64,000 nt of DNA from Saccharicrinis aurantiacus (GCF_001660705.2 NZ_LYBV02000035.1:186001-250000), one strand, 5' to 3'; numbered from the stretch's first letter, positions 29,300-38,599 are shown. The notes: generated by a model from the letters alone, not told the origin. Numbers and translations: made by a program.

Positions 29300-32095
29300 T
29301 TATAATTTTACAAAACGCGTTCCTACTCTAATCTCCTTATTCGATAATACTATAACATATATTCCTGCAGGTATTTCATCAACCATTATTGTTGATTTTA
29401 AACTTGCTGCTGGTAGGGTGCCATTATTAACAATAGCTCCTGAAGCATTGTATATGGTATAGTTCATATCACTCATACTCATCTCAGAAGCCTCTATAAA
29501 TATTTGTGCTCCATTTACCGGGTTAGGGTATAATCTCATGCCAGCGGCATATAAATCATCCACACTTGCATTTATGGCACACCCCTTCTCATCTACTTCT
29601 ACACCAGCTTCGGTATTTGGGCATTCATCCACATCATCCATAACACCATCGCTATCCGTTTCGGATGGATCAGGATTTGAAGAACAATAATCGCCCGGTA
29701 AGCCGTAACAACCAAGTCCTGCAGGCCCTAGTTCAGGGTCCCAATTAATACCAGTGGTCCATTCTGTTGCTCCATATTCGTATGCACCAGCATCAGGACT
29801 AGCTCCCACAAAACCATCGGTAAAACCATCTATTTCTCTTCCAAAATCTATGGGTTGCGTATTGGCTTTTAAAGTAAAGTCGCCAGCCTCTATATCTGTA
29901 AACGGATTTCCGCTTGAAATGGTCAGGTTATTTTGCTTATCCGATTGCTCTTCCCAATCCGATTTATCAGATAAATTATTCCACACATTCACATTGTAAA
30001 ATTGCGTTCCATCTTTATGCCATGCACCCATGGTTGCTGAACCATTCCAAAGGGTGTTGTTATAGATATTTAAATCTTTTCCATCCCAATTAATTTGGAT
30101 GTTTGTCCATTCGGTATTACTTACCACATTGTGGTGTACATCAAAAGCTTCAGCATCATTATCTAAATAAATACCAGCCGCTTTACCATGAGCTCCTGGC
30201 GCACCATAATTGTCGTGAAAATAGTTATGGTGGATCTCAACATATTGAGGGCCTCCGGTTGTATAATATAAAGCACAGTCATCTACAATACCGTTACCGT
30301 ACGAGATATCATTATAAGCATATTCAGCATTGGTGTGGTTTGCATTAATAATATCACGTCCGGCGTGGTGTAAAGTATTGTTTTTAACAATGGTATTCGA
30401 ACCACCTCGTAAACTAAGCACAGCATCGTAACATCCTAAAGTATTGAAGTGATGAACGTGGTTGTTTAGTATTTTATGCCCATTGCCCTCTGCTTTAATT
30501 CCATTACCCGCACCATAAGCAATTTCACATTGTTCAATGGTGTTGCTAGAACCAGTAATCATGATGCTTTGGCTGCCAGAGTTAAATCCTTGATCAACCA
30601 CCCCTCTGGTATGATTTCCAAACGTACTGGTTACTTGGTATATCAAATTGTTCGATGCCGATCCAGTAATATCAATTCTACCGCCAGTAACAGCTAGGTT
30701 TTTAATTTCAATATAACTTTTATTGTATAGGTTAATGGTTAGTTCACGTTTTCTCATGCTTATTTGACCATCTAACGGAACCGTTCCTCCATCTACTTGC
30801 AAATAAAGCGTCTTTGTACTTTCGTTAAAATACCATTCGTTATCAATATCAATAGCCTCTTTAATACCTTCTAAAAAGAAATAACCTAAGCTAGCAGGAT
30901 CATGCCAAGTACGAATCCAGTCTGGGCTTTTATTTAGTTCAAAATTAACTTGTGTTGAGGTGCTTGCCTTAATCCATGATTTCCAAGCTATCCAGCCGCC
31001 GCCACCTTTGTTACCGTAAAACCAGATAGAGCCACCATCTTCCCAATTATAAGAAGGGATGCCTTCATTATAAGTAAGGTAAGCATCGAATATTTCATCA
31101 GATCCGCTACCTCCGCTATTTCTAATTCCATTAGGGGTAGATATGTCGCCATCGATATCGTTAGGCCATCGGGCCAATGTCATTATTTGGTCATCATTGA
31201 AAACCATATTCTTTTGTCCCAAACTCCAATCTACTGTTGTTTTGTAGATGTTACCTTCGTCTAAACTCCAATCGCTAAGCGCTTGCATGGCCGAAATAAT
31301 TACCTTTTCGCCTGCCGCACCCTGATACACAATTGGGTTTGTACTAGTACCTGAGTTTTGAGGCGTTAATGTTTCCTCGTAAGTTCCCTCACCAATAGTT
31401 ACTACATCGCCGGCTTTTGCCAAAGAAGCAGCCTTAGTTATGGTTAAAAAAGGACTGTCTTCAGCTCCTGTATTGTTGTCATCACCCGTTTTGCTCACAA
31501 AGTAATTCTGTGGTGTTTCTGGTACCACCGCATCGTTGGTAGTTAACGAAAAATGATCGAAGTAGATAGTAGTCGCATTTCTAGCTAGGCTAAACGATAG
31601 GGCCAATTTGCTAAAATCAGGCTCTCCAGCTAAAGCTGATGGAGTAAAAACATACTCAAACCTGTGCCATGCTCCATCACCTTGGAATGTAATTGCCGGT
31701 TGGCTAAACGCAGTTCCCCATGCAGCACCATCCATGTTTGTATGCGAATAGATTGATAAATCAATGGATTCTTCGCTATCCGAATTACTTAATGCATAAA
31801 ATACCAAGGTGTATTCTGAACTAGTTGATAGGTTTAGGTTTTGTTGGCGAAAAAATACTTTACCAGCATCTACGTCTGCAGTTGGTATAGTTGCTTTGGC
31901 AGCTTTGCTACCATCTTGGGCATAATCTGCAGAACTTTCGGCAATTACAGTTGGTCCGCCCCACGAACCAATCACCCAATCGCTTAGGTCAGTTTCAAAA
32001 CTGGGATTATTTATTAAGTTTTGCCCCTTTGCTTGTACCAAAAAGCAGAGTAACAATATACTTAATATCGAAAATCGAGTAAAAATAGCATTCAT
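29300..32095 (-). CDS. Secreted right-handed beta-helix protein with CBM-like N-terminus and type IX sorting domain
   Basis: A 931-residue secreted protein. The signal peptide ends near residue 24. Residues about 26-190 resemble a CBM4/9-type jelly roll (NLINNPSFETDLSDWVIGSW). Residues about 200-760 form a parallel beta-helix starting NYFVSKTGDDNNTGAEDSPF, with many N/H-rich turns (NNTLHHAGRD, IHHNYFHDNYGAPGAHGKA). An acidic thrombospondin-3-like calcium segment (SETDSDGVMDDVDECPNTEA) follows near 815. The last ~75 residues (MRLYPNPVNG to RVGTRFVKL) are a type A type IX secretion sorting domain. It is probably a polysaccharide lyase or hydrolase of unknown specificity. Type IX secretion genes are not in the window. 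Confidence 0.85.
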   Translation of the reverse strand: MNAIFTRFSILSILLLCFLVQAKGQNLINNPSFETDLSDWVIGSWGGPTVIAESSADYAQDGSKAAKATIPTADVDAGKVFFRQQNLNLSTSSEYTLVFYALSNSDSEESIDLSIYSHTNMDGAAWGTAFSQPAITFQGDGAWHRFEYVFTPSALAGEPDFSKLALSFSLARNATTIYFDHFSLTTNDAVVPETPQNYFVSKTGDDNNTGAEDSPFLTITKAASLAKAGDVVTIGEGTYEETLTPQNSGTSTNPIVYQGAAGEKVIISAMQALSDWSLDEGNIYKTTVDWSLGQKNMVFNDDQIMTLARWPNDIDGDISTPNGIRNSGGSGSDEIFDAYLTYNEGIPSYNWEDGGSIWFYGNKGGGGWIAWKSWIKASTSTQVNFELNKSPDWIRTWHDPASLGYFFLEGIKEAIDIDNEWYFNESTKTLYLQVDGGTVPLDGQISMRKRELTINLYNKSYIEIKNLAVTGGRIDITGSASNNLIYQVTSTFGNHTRGVVDQGFNSGSQSIMITGSSNTIEQCEIAYGAGNGIKAEGNGHKILNNHVHHFNTLGCYDAVLSLRGGSNTIVKNNTLHHAGRDIINANHTNAEYAYNDISYGNGIVDDCALYYTTGGPQYVEIHHNYFHDNYGAPGAHGKAAGIYLDNDAEAFDVHHNVVSNTEWTNIQINWDGKDLNIYNNTLWNGSATMGAWHKDGTQFYNVNVWNNLSDKSDWEEQSDKQNNLTISSGNPFTDIEAGDFTLKANTQPIDFGREIDGFTDGFVGASPDAGAYEYGATEWTTGINWDPELGPAGLGCYGLPGDYCSSNPDPSETDSDGVMDDVDECPNTEAGVEVDEKGCAINASVDDLYAAGMRLYPNPVNGAQIFIEASEMSMSDMNYTIYNASGAIVNNGTLPAASLKSTIMVDEIPAGIYVIVLSNKEIRVGTRFVKL

Positions 32096-32633
32096 AAATT
32101 TTATTTTAGTTTTTAGATATGTGTTCTAATAGAGGGATGAAACTTAATGAGCTATTTGATATATTCTTTTCAGTATCCCCACTCTTTATGGTATTACTTG
32201 TAACACGCTAAAAATAGGGCATACTATACATCTTTAGGTAGTAGATTTTGCAAACAATAGCGGGGGGATAATAATTGCATTAGCTGATAATAAAGTCGAA
32301 ATGGAAGCTTTTTTTATGTAAAAAAAGACCAATTTTTTACGATGAATCCTTTGTGTATACTACCGTACACAGCACATTAGAATGTTGAATGATACCAATT
32401 ATTTGATGGGGTTTTTGGTATTATTACCTGTATTGAATTTAAAATAGCGGTAAGCCCAAATAGGGTATAAATCATCAGTGCCAGTTTTAGTATCGAATTT
32501 TTTTTGCAAGCTTATAAACTGAAATGTCGTCTATTTTCTTCTTTTAATAGATAAAATCCGCTTATCTGTATATTAAATAGCGCATCATTCTCAGGGTTTT
32601 GTAAATTTGGGTAAATGATATAAAAATTTTGAT
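32096..32633. promoter_or_regulatory. Divergent regulatory region upstream of the beta-helix gene and the redox operon
   Basis: This 538-base gap contains GCTAAAAATAGGG at 32207-32219 (shared with 19100-19112), a G-run in GCGGGGGGATAATAAT near 32259, and a -7 element for the redox operon at 32602-32609. No gene is credible here. Confidence 0.5.
32602..32609 (+). promoter_or_regulatory. Putative -7 element of the redox operon (TAAATTTG)
   Basis: TAAATTTG matches TAnnTTTG exactly, 24 bases before the ferredoxin ATG. No TTG is present at the expected -33 spacing. Confidence 0.4.
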
Positions 32634-32846
32634 ATGGCGATTAATAACATAAGTGGATGCATTGGTTGTGGCGTATGTGTTAAAACATGCCCTACAGATG
32701 TAATTCGATTAAATAGTAAGGGAAAAGCTGAAATTAAGTATCCAGAGGATTGTCAAATATGCCATTTGTGCAGAATGTACTGCCCTGTTGATGCTATTAC
32801 AATAACACCAGAAAAGTCAATACCAGTAATCGTATCATGGGGGTAA
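32634..32846 (+). CDS. Two-cluster 4Fe-4S ferredoxin-like protein
   Basis: A 70-residue protein with two complete cysteine sets: C9, C12, C15 and C19 (CIGCGVCVKTCP), and C40, C43, C46 and C50 (CQICHLCRMYCP). This arrangement binds two [4Fe-4S] clusters and resembles the small electron-transfer partner of AprA/fumarate-reductase-like flavoproteins. There is no signal peptide. The gene overlaps the next one by 10 bases and precedes the flavoprotein, so the three form an operon. It probably carries electrons between the membrane protein and the flavoprotein. Confidence 0.9.
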   Translation: MAINNISGCIGCGVCVKTCPTDVIRLNSKGKAEIKYPEDCQICHLCRMYCPVDAITITPEKSIPVIVSWG

Positions 32847-33484
32847 TTATGGAAAAAAGAGTAAAACAATTTATTTGGATATTCGCAATAGGTATTTTTA
32901 TTGTTGTCCCTGGCTTCACTTATTCATTAGGAGATTTCCCAAGAAGAAGCTTTTTAAAAGAGACGATATCATTACTAACACTGTTATCATTTTTTGTAAT
33001 GATACTAATGTTTTATCTATCAAGAATTAACCGAAGTACATTAAAGCCATTTAAAATGGCAAAGGTGCTTAAATGGCACAAAGCACTGGGATATATCTTT
33101 GTAGGGATACTAATATTTCATCCTTTTTTCGTTATCGTTCCACGTTATTTTGAAGCAGGAATATCACCTGGAGATGCGTTTTCAGAGATACTCTCTAACT
33201 TAGATAAACAAGGCTTGCTCTTTGGTTTAATCGCATGGAGCACGATGATATTACTTGGTGTTACTTCTTTTTTTAGAGATAAATTACCAATGACCTACAA
33301 AACCTGGCGAATAGTACATGGTATTCTTTCACTTGTATTTCTATTTCTAGCATCCCTTCATGTTATTCAAACGGGCCGACATATGAGTGCAGCATTTATT
33401 AGTTTAATTCTTTTGCTCTCGGGTATTGGTATTGCCATGCTAATAAGAAGATACATATTGGATTCAACTTCAGAAAAGTCATAA
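32837..33484 (+). CDS. Ferric-reductase-like transmembrane cytochrome b-type protein
   Basis: A 215-residue integral membrane protein with about six hydrophobic segments. Paired histidines sit in KWHKALGYIFVGILIFHPFF and again in IVHGILSLVFLFLASLHVIQ, the pattern of bis-haem ligands in the ferric reductase-like transmembrane domain. No NAD or FAD domain is attached, so the redox partner must be another subunit. The start may be MGVIMEK at 32837 or MEKRVKQ at 32849; the overlap with the ferredoxin gene suggests translational coupling. The flavoprotein gene follows after 3 bases. It probably passes electrons across the membrane to the partner flavoprotein. Confidence 0.8.
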   Translation: MGVIMEKRVKQFIWIFAIGIFIVVPGFTYSLGDFPRRSFLKETISLLTLLSFFVMILMFYLSRINRSTLKPFKMAKVLKWHKALGYIFVGILIFHPFFVIVPRYFEAGISPGDAFSEILSNLDKQGLLFGLIAWSTMILLGVTSFFRDKLPMTYKTWRIVHGILSLVFLFLASLHVIQTGRHMSAAFISLILLLSGIGIAMLIRRYILDSTSEKS

Positions 33485-33487
33485 ATC

Positions 33488-35215
33488 ATGGGGAATAATA
33501 TTAATAGAAGAGAGTTTATTAGTTTATCAGGAGGCTTTGCAGGAATGGCAGCCTTAGCTTCAATGGGTATTTCTGGTTGGGGTGATAATGAGGCAGAATT
33601 AACTGTTGACGAAATTGAAAGTAAACAACACTCCTGTGATGTACTTGTAATAGGCGGTGGTATGGCTGGGTTATTTGCAGCCATCAAGGCCCATGATGCA
33701 GGAGCTAAAGTGCTGTTTGTTTCAAAAGGGCGATTAGGTTCTTCAGGGCAAACTCCCTTTGCCAAAGGAATTTTTGAGTACGATCCTAAAAATGCCAAAT
33801 TAACAATAGATGAGTTTGTTGAGAAAGTGAGCTTATCGGCCATTGGTACAAATAATCGGGTATATACGCGCCAATTAGCAGAACATTCAAAAGCTCGTGT
33901 AGACGAACTACGTGAATGGGGCTTTTTTGAATCACCTTTATATAATAAGTCTTTTTCAAAACCTATTAATGAGCGGCAAATACCTCTAATGGAGCGTATC
34001 ACCATTACCAATTTGATAAAAGAAAACGGAAAAATAGCTGGTGCAGCCGGATTTAGCATAGATGAAAAAGAAGTGCATTTTTTTAATGCAAAAAGTGTCA
34101 TACTTTGTACAGGAGCCGGAGGTTTTAAACCCAATGGTTTCCCTATCTGTGATTTAACGCACGATGGAACAATTATGGCATATAATATTGGAGCCAAAGT
34201 AACCGGAAAAGAGTGGAACGATGGTCACCCAGCAAAAGAAAAGAATGCTGCTGCTAGTTTTGATGGATGGGGCGATATGTTTTTGCAGAAACCCAGTACA
34301 ACGGATATTAATATTCGACACGATTTAGGGGTGGATATGAATTACCAAGCCTATGTAGGTGGAGGTGGCTCCATGCGCATGGGACCTCAGGGCCCGAATG
34401 GAGGCGCATCTGTAAAAGGTGGACCACAGAGACCTGCAGGCCTAGATAACCAAATGCCAGGCGGGCAAGGTTCAAAACCCGAAGGCGGTAAACGTCCACC
34501 CAAAGGTAAGGAAGGAGGAGCCCCTCCTGGAATGAGCGGGGGAGTAGTTGGTGGATCGTCGGCCGGTATGTCTATACACAAATCGGAAGGTTTAGTACCT
34601 ATTAATGATAAATGTGAGTCAAATATCCCAGGTTTATATGCTGCAGGCGATGCCTTAGGATCTCATATGGCTGGTGGAATTTATACTCAAATAGGTTCAT
34701 CTTTAGCTGGCTCGGCTGTTCAGGGTGCCGTGGCAGGAGAAGCAGCGGCTGAATATTCAGGTAAAACAGAAATTCAAAAACTAAGCAAGAGTAAAATAAA
34801 TACGATCCAATCAGAAATTTTTGCTCCATTAAAAAGAGAATCAGGATATAGTCCTGCATGGGTAACCCAAACACTTCAAGGTATTATGATACCAAACTTT
34901 GTGCTTTATGTAAAAAAGGAAAGTATAATGCGTGCTGCTTTAGCTTATGTTGTAGAGTTACGAGAATCGCACTTACCATATTTAAGAGCAAAAGACTTGC
35001 ACGAACTAAGATTAGTGCACGAAACCCGCAATATGATAATAACTGCTGAAATGAAACTTAAAGCCTCACTAATGAGGAAAGAAAGCCGATGTAGTCACTA
35101 TCGAATGGATTATCCTGAAATTGATCATGAAAATTGGGATGCCTGGATTAATATTTTTAAAGGAGATAATGGGGAAATGCTTTTTGAGAAACAAGCATTT
35201 GATTCATGGAGTTAA
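33488..35215 (+). CDS. Tat-type FAD-dependent reductase, fumarate reductase/AprA-like, with Gly/Pro-rich insert
   Basis: A 575-residue flavoprotein. The N-terminus carries NRREFISLSGG, a twin-arginine export-type leader, so it probably acts outside the cytoplasm. The FAD dinucleotide motif GGGMAG is at residues 56-61, and the second FAD segment is GLYAAGDALGSHMAGGIYTQ near 381-400. The C-terminal RKESRCSHYRMDYPEIDHEN is shared with fumarate reductase and AprA flavosubunits. Residues about 289-361, where the substrate-capping domain would continue, are replaced by a low-complexity run rich in Gly and Pro (GGGGSMRMGPQGPNGG and so on). The electron acceptor is unknown. It is the last gene of the redox operon. 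Confidence 0.85.
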   Translation: MGNNINRREFISLSGGFAGMAALASMGISGWGDNEAELTVDEIESKQHSCDVLVIGGGMAGLFAAIKAHDAGAKVLFVSKGRLGSSGQTPFAKGIFEYDPKNAKLTIDEFVEKVSLSAIGTNNRVYTRQLAEHSKARVDELREWGFFESPLYNKSFSKPINERQIPLMERITITNLIKENGKIAGAAGFSIDEKEVHFFNAKSVILCTGAGGFKPNGFPICDLTHDGTIMAYNIGAKVTGKEWNDGHPAKEKNAAASFDGWGDMFLQKPSTTDINIRHDLGVDMNYQAYVGGGGSMRMGPQGPNGGASVKGGPQRPAGLDNQMPGGQGSKPEGGKRPPKGKEGGAPPGMSGGVVGGSSAGMSIHKSEGLVPINDKCESNIPGLYAAGDALGSHMAGGIYTQIGSSLAGSAVQGAVAGEAAAEYSGKTEIQKLSKSKINTIQSEIFAPLKRESGYSPAWVTQTLQGIMIPNFVLYVKKESIMRAALAYVVELRESHLPYLRAKDLHELRLVHETRNMIITAEMKLKASLMRKESRCSHYRMDYPEIDHENWDAWINIFKGDNGEMLFEKQAFDSWS

Positions 35216-35247
35216 TGAGAATTACATAGTAATTGCTTAGGATCCTT

Positions 35248-35461
35248 ATCCGAGTCGTCAGTATTGATGGCTCGGATTTTTTTTACCCCACAAAAACTCA
35301 AACAAATTCTATTAGCGAACAGCTTACTTGTAAGGGCTAAGCCATCTTATTTAGTTTGGATACAAATTAACTTAAGTAAATAAAACATAATTGAATTTTT
35401 GCTAGTTTCACAAGCCGAACAAACACTGGTTAAGAATATATTATCACTTTTGGTGAGGATA
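35248..35461 (+). repeat. Long intergenic repeat, copy B (starts with terminator hairpin)
   Basis: The copy begins with the terminator of the redox operon: ATCCGAG (35248-35254) pairs with CTCGGAT (35271-35277), followed by eight T. It then runs parallel to copy A at 26223-26442 (GCCATCTTATTTAGTTTGGA, TTAACTTAAGTAA, TTTCACAAGCCGAA). The rest of the gap to 35730 contains GCAGCCTTGAT and a GCCTGCC-type hairpin near 35630-35655 also found near 24165-24250, and TAGGACAACATT near 35685. Confidence 0.8.
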
Positions 35462-35730
35462 TAAGTAAATTATCGGATACAAAAATAGCACTGCAGATTG
35501 AAAGTATATTAAATGAAGCAATAGCGTCCTAAAGGATTTTTAAGTTTAAGGCTAAGCTGCTAATGAATAATTTGTTATTGTAAGGTGTTTTTTCGTAGGC
35601 TTGTATTTAAGCAGCCTTGATCTTTTTTGCCCTGCCTTTGCCGGCAGGCAGGCTTGGGCAAAGAGCTCAATAGATAATATTATTTAGGACAACATTGTAA
35701 ATGAAGCAATTATTAAAGCAAACCGTATAA

Positions 35731-36870
35731 ATGAGAAACCTATTTATAATAGCATTTGTGGTATTTGTATCAAAAGCAAATGCACAATTATCAGACCCAT
35801 TTGATATGATTCGTAATCCTATTAATTACGATTCTATAGTACATTTCATTAACGATAGTTCATCCTATAACAGCCCTCGATTAGAAGATGCATACCTTCA
35901 GAGCTTAGGTACATTGTATTCATTCATCGGTAATTATAATAAGGCTGAGGAGTTATTTATAATTAGGGATACCAAAAAGGGATATATACCAGAGCATAAA
36001 GAAGAACTACAATTGAAAGGTTTTGGTGTAAATCAGGATACTTTAGTAAAGCTTTACAAACAATATAACGTAGTAATGTTTAATGAAGCGCATCATATGC
36101 CACAGCATCGTGCTTTTTTATACTCACAGCTTGAGGTGTTGAAGGAATTGGGCTTTACACAATTAGCTTTAGAGGCATTAAATGATGAAGACACCGAAAT
36201 TAGTACGCGAGCATATCCGGTAAACAATAATCCAGAACTTATTACAGGCGTTTATATAAGTGAACCGGTTTACGGCAATTTGCTTAGGCATGCCATCGAG
36301 TTAGGATTTACACTTATCCCTTATGAAACTTTTAAGTTAAGACGAGAGAAGGGGCAGGCAAAAAACATATTTAGCCAGTATAACAAAGAGCAGGGTAAAT
36401 TATTAATTTTAGCTGGTTATGGTCACATTGAAGAGAAGTTTCCTATGATGGCGTATCATCTAAAAAAAATGTTGAACGAGGAACTTTTAAGTATTTGTCA
36501 GCATACAAAGTTCGATATTGAACCCGTATTTCCGAACTCCGATAATAAGGATTTCTATTTGCAAAAAGATCCCAATGAATGCTATGATTATTGTTTGTAC
36601 CATAAGCCTCTTTTGAGTGACTCTAACATTCCTTATTGGTATACTTGGATGAATTTTAAGCATGTCGATTTTGCTAATTTATATGATGAGGCAATAAACG
36701 GTTCATTTATAGTTCAATTGTTTAACCCAAATGAAGTATATGGTATTCCTATATACCAATACTTTAGCGAAGAATCTACAGAAATAAAGATTGCCTATCC
36801 TAAAAGTGATACTTATAAGCTAAAGATACTTAGTAAAGAAAAAACAGTGGAGAAGTTAGTTAATCTATAA
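35731..36870 (+). CDS. Erythromycin-esterase/ChaN-like secreted protein
   Basis: A 379-residue protein with a signal peptide ending at about residue 18 (SKANA). After a short helical part with a TPR-like pattern (LGTLYSFIGNYNKAEELF), the segment VVMFNEAHHMPQHRAFLYSQ matches the active-site strand of the erythromycin esterase/ChaN/TraB superfamily, with E119 and H122 in the places of the catalytic Glu and His. LALEALNDED and LILAGYGHIEEKFPMMAYHL also fit the fold. The true substrate is unknown and antibiotic resistance should not be assumed. A second, more diverged member lies at 41068-42306. Confidence 0.6.
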   Translation: MRNLFIIAFVVFVSKANAQLSDPFDMIRNPINYDSIVHFINDSSSYNSPRLEDAYLQSLGTLYSFIGNYNKAEELFIIRDTKKGYIPEHKEELQLKGFGVNQDTLVKLYKQYNVVMFNEAHHMPQHRAFLYSQLEVLKELGFTQLALEALNDEDTEISTRAYPVNNNPELITGVYISEPVYGNLLRHAIELGFTLIPYETFKLRREKGQAKNIFSQYNKEQGKLLILAGYGHIEEKFPMMAYHLKKMLNEELLSICQHTKFDIEPVFPNSDNKDFYLQKDPNECYDYCLYHKPLLSDSNIPYWYTWMNFKHVDFANLYDEAINGSFIVQLFNPNEVYGIPIYQYFSEESTEIKIAYPKSDTYKLKILSKEKTVEKLVNL

Positions 36871-36890
36871 ATAAGCAAAATGTAAAGTAT

Positions 36891-36976
36891 CAAATTATAA
36901 AAACTAAAAATCCATAATATAGTTATCGCGGTGGCAAGTATTGTAAAATGCTTCCTATTCTGCAATTTCTATTTAA
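36891..36976 (+). pseudogene. Duplicated 3' end of the short-chain dehydrogenase gene
   Basis: This 86-base segment matches 39361-39446, inside the dehydrogenase gene, with about five mismatches (around 94% identity). It corresponds to the coding region for QIIKTKNPKYSYRVGKDGK and the following residues. There is no start and no enzyme domain, so it is a gene-end fragment. The remaining bases to 37306 hold no recognisable gene. Confidence 0.85.
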
Positions 36977-37306
36977 AGGGTAAACAAGAAAAGCAAAAAT
37001 AGAGATAGTCAACTAAATAGCCCTTTGATTAGTTCTAGCATATATATCGGGTTTTTATATGGTTCATTCAGGTAATAGTTATACTGAAAACAACTATAAC
37101 TTATAATCAATAAATACTAATCATTTTGTATGAAGCAACGATAAATATTGCTTTGCTGAAGCCTAAAGTCATTCAAATTTTTATTTATGTTCAGGAAGTA
37201 TTATGTTTATACAAAAATGTTGGCTTCATAGTGTTTTATTTCATAAACTACCTACGCATTATACAGTCAACCCTAATTACTAAAAAAACAAATTGAATAT
37301 AGAAGA

Positions 37307-38599
37307 ATGGAAAATATTTTCTCAAAAAAAATGTCTGAAAAATCCGACATTGAATTGCAGCAAATTATAGACAATAAAGGTAGTTATCAGCAGGAAGCTT
37401 ATTTAGCAGCGATTTATGAACTTGAAAAAAGGCAGCTAGCAACTACTGATATTTTAAAGCAGAAAGACCTAATTCTTCATGAAACTGAAAAAGTAAGTGA
37501 AGAAGAGGAGGAAACGGTTGAAAAAAGAAAATCTTTTCTAGAAATCCTAGAAGCCTTAATACCTACAAACGACTATTTTATCACCCCTATTATAATTTAC
37601 TTAAATGTGCTGATTTATGTAATTATGGTCTTAAGAGATGTTCACCCTGTGCAACCAACGGTAGAGTCTTTAATAGTATGGGGAGGGAACGTGAAGGGGC
37701 TTACATTAATGGGGCAACAATGGAGATTATTATCGAATATTTTTCTTCATGGTGGTATTTTACATCTGTTATTTAATATGTATGCTTTGTTATACATTGG
37801 TAAAGAAATTGAAACCCAATTTGGAAAAAATAGATACTTATTTACTTACGTTGTAACCGGAATTTTTGCAAGTATTGCTAGTGTGTCCGTAAATGATAAT
37901 ATTGTTTCTGTAGGAGCATCAGGTGCCATATTTGGAATGTATGGCCTTTTAACTGTTCAGTTATTTACTAAAAATATTATAATACCAGATGAATCGCGGA
38001 AGAGTTTTATAACTAGTGTAGTATCCTTTATTGCGTATAATTTATTATATGGTTTTTCACAAGAAGGGATTGATAATGCCGCTCATTTTGGAGGATTGAT
38101 AGCTGGGCTTGCCTTAGGTGGTATTTATAGTCTGTCGTCATATAAATCTCGCTTGTCTAAAGGCATTTCAATTGCTACATCAGTTGTTTTATTGATACTT
38201 ATTTTTGTGCTTCCAAAGCTTATACCTAACAAGACTGGGGAATACCAAGTAGCCATGAATAAGTTTGCTTTGAACGAGGAGAAAGCCTTATGGATGCACC
38301 GTGAAGATTTATCTTACATACCAGAAAATAAGATCAAATACTATTGCGATAGACTTGATTCTGAAGGAGTAGCTTTATGGAATGAAAACATTGAAATCTT
38401 AGGTGCTTTATCGGAGTTGCCTCCTCATTTAGAAGAAAATATTTCTCTTCTAATTCAATATTGTAGAATGAGAAGTGAGGCTTGTGAAATAATGAAGCAT
38501 TTGCTTCTTTATAACCGACAAGAAGACCTAGATAAAGTGGATGCTATAAATCTTAAAATTGAAGAAATTATAAATACTCTTACCGCACTTAATCAATAA
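37307..38599 (+). CDS. Rhomboid-family intramembrane serine protease
   Basis: A 430-residue membrane protease. About 90 N-terminal residues are cytoplasmic and charged (a run of Glu near 65-69). Six or so membrane segments follow between about 92 and 305. The rhomboid marks are all present: HLLFN with H153 and N157, the catalytic S205 in GASGAIFG and the catalytic H260 in AAHFGGLIAGL. About 125 C-terminal residues after the membrane part are soluble and helical. It cleaves single-pass membrane proteins inside the bilayer; the target is unknown. The preceding gap is 436 bases, so it is probably transcribed on its own. Confidence 0.92.
   Translation: MENIFSKKMSEKSDIELQQIIDNKGSYQQEAYLAAIYELEKRQLATTDILKQKDLILHETEKVSEEEEETVEKRKSFLEILEALIPTNDYFITPIIIYLNVLIYVIMVLRDVHPVQPTVESLIVWGGNVKGLTLMGQQWRLLSNIFLHGGILHLLFNMYALLYIGKEIETQFGKNRYLFTYVVTGIFASIASVSVNDNIVSVGASGAIFGMYGLLTVQLFTKNIIIPDESRKSFITSVVSFIAYNLLYGFSQEGIDNAAHFGGLIAGLALGGIYSLSSYKSRLSKGISIATSVVLLILIFVLPKLIPNKTGEYQVAMNKFALNEEKALWMHREDLSYIPENKIKYYCDRLDSEGVALWNENIEILGALSELPPHLEENISLLIQYCRMRSEACEIMKHLLLYNRQEDLDKVDAINLKIEEIINTLTALNQ

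Noticed and set aside
33367-34197. 276-codon open frame on the minus strand inside the flavoprotein gene
   Set aside because: It is antisense to a gene with clear FAD motifs, and its translation is rich in Ser/Pro/Ala without any recognisable domain.
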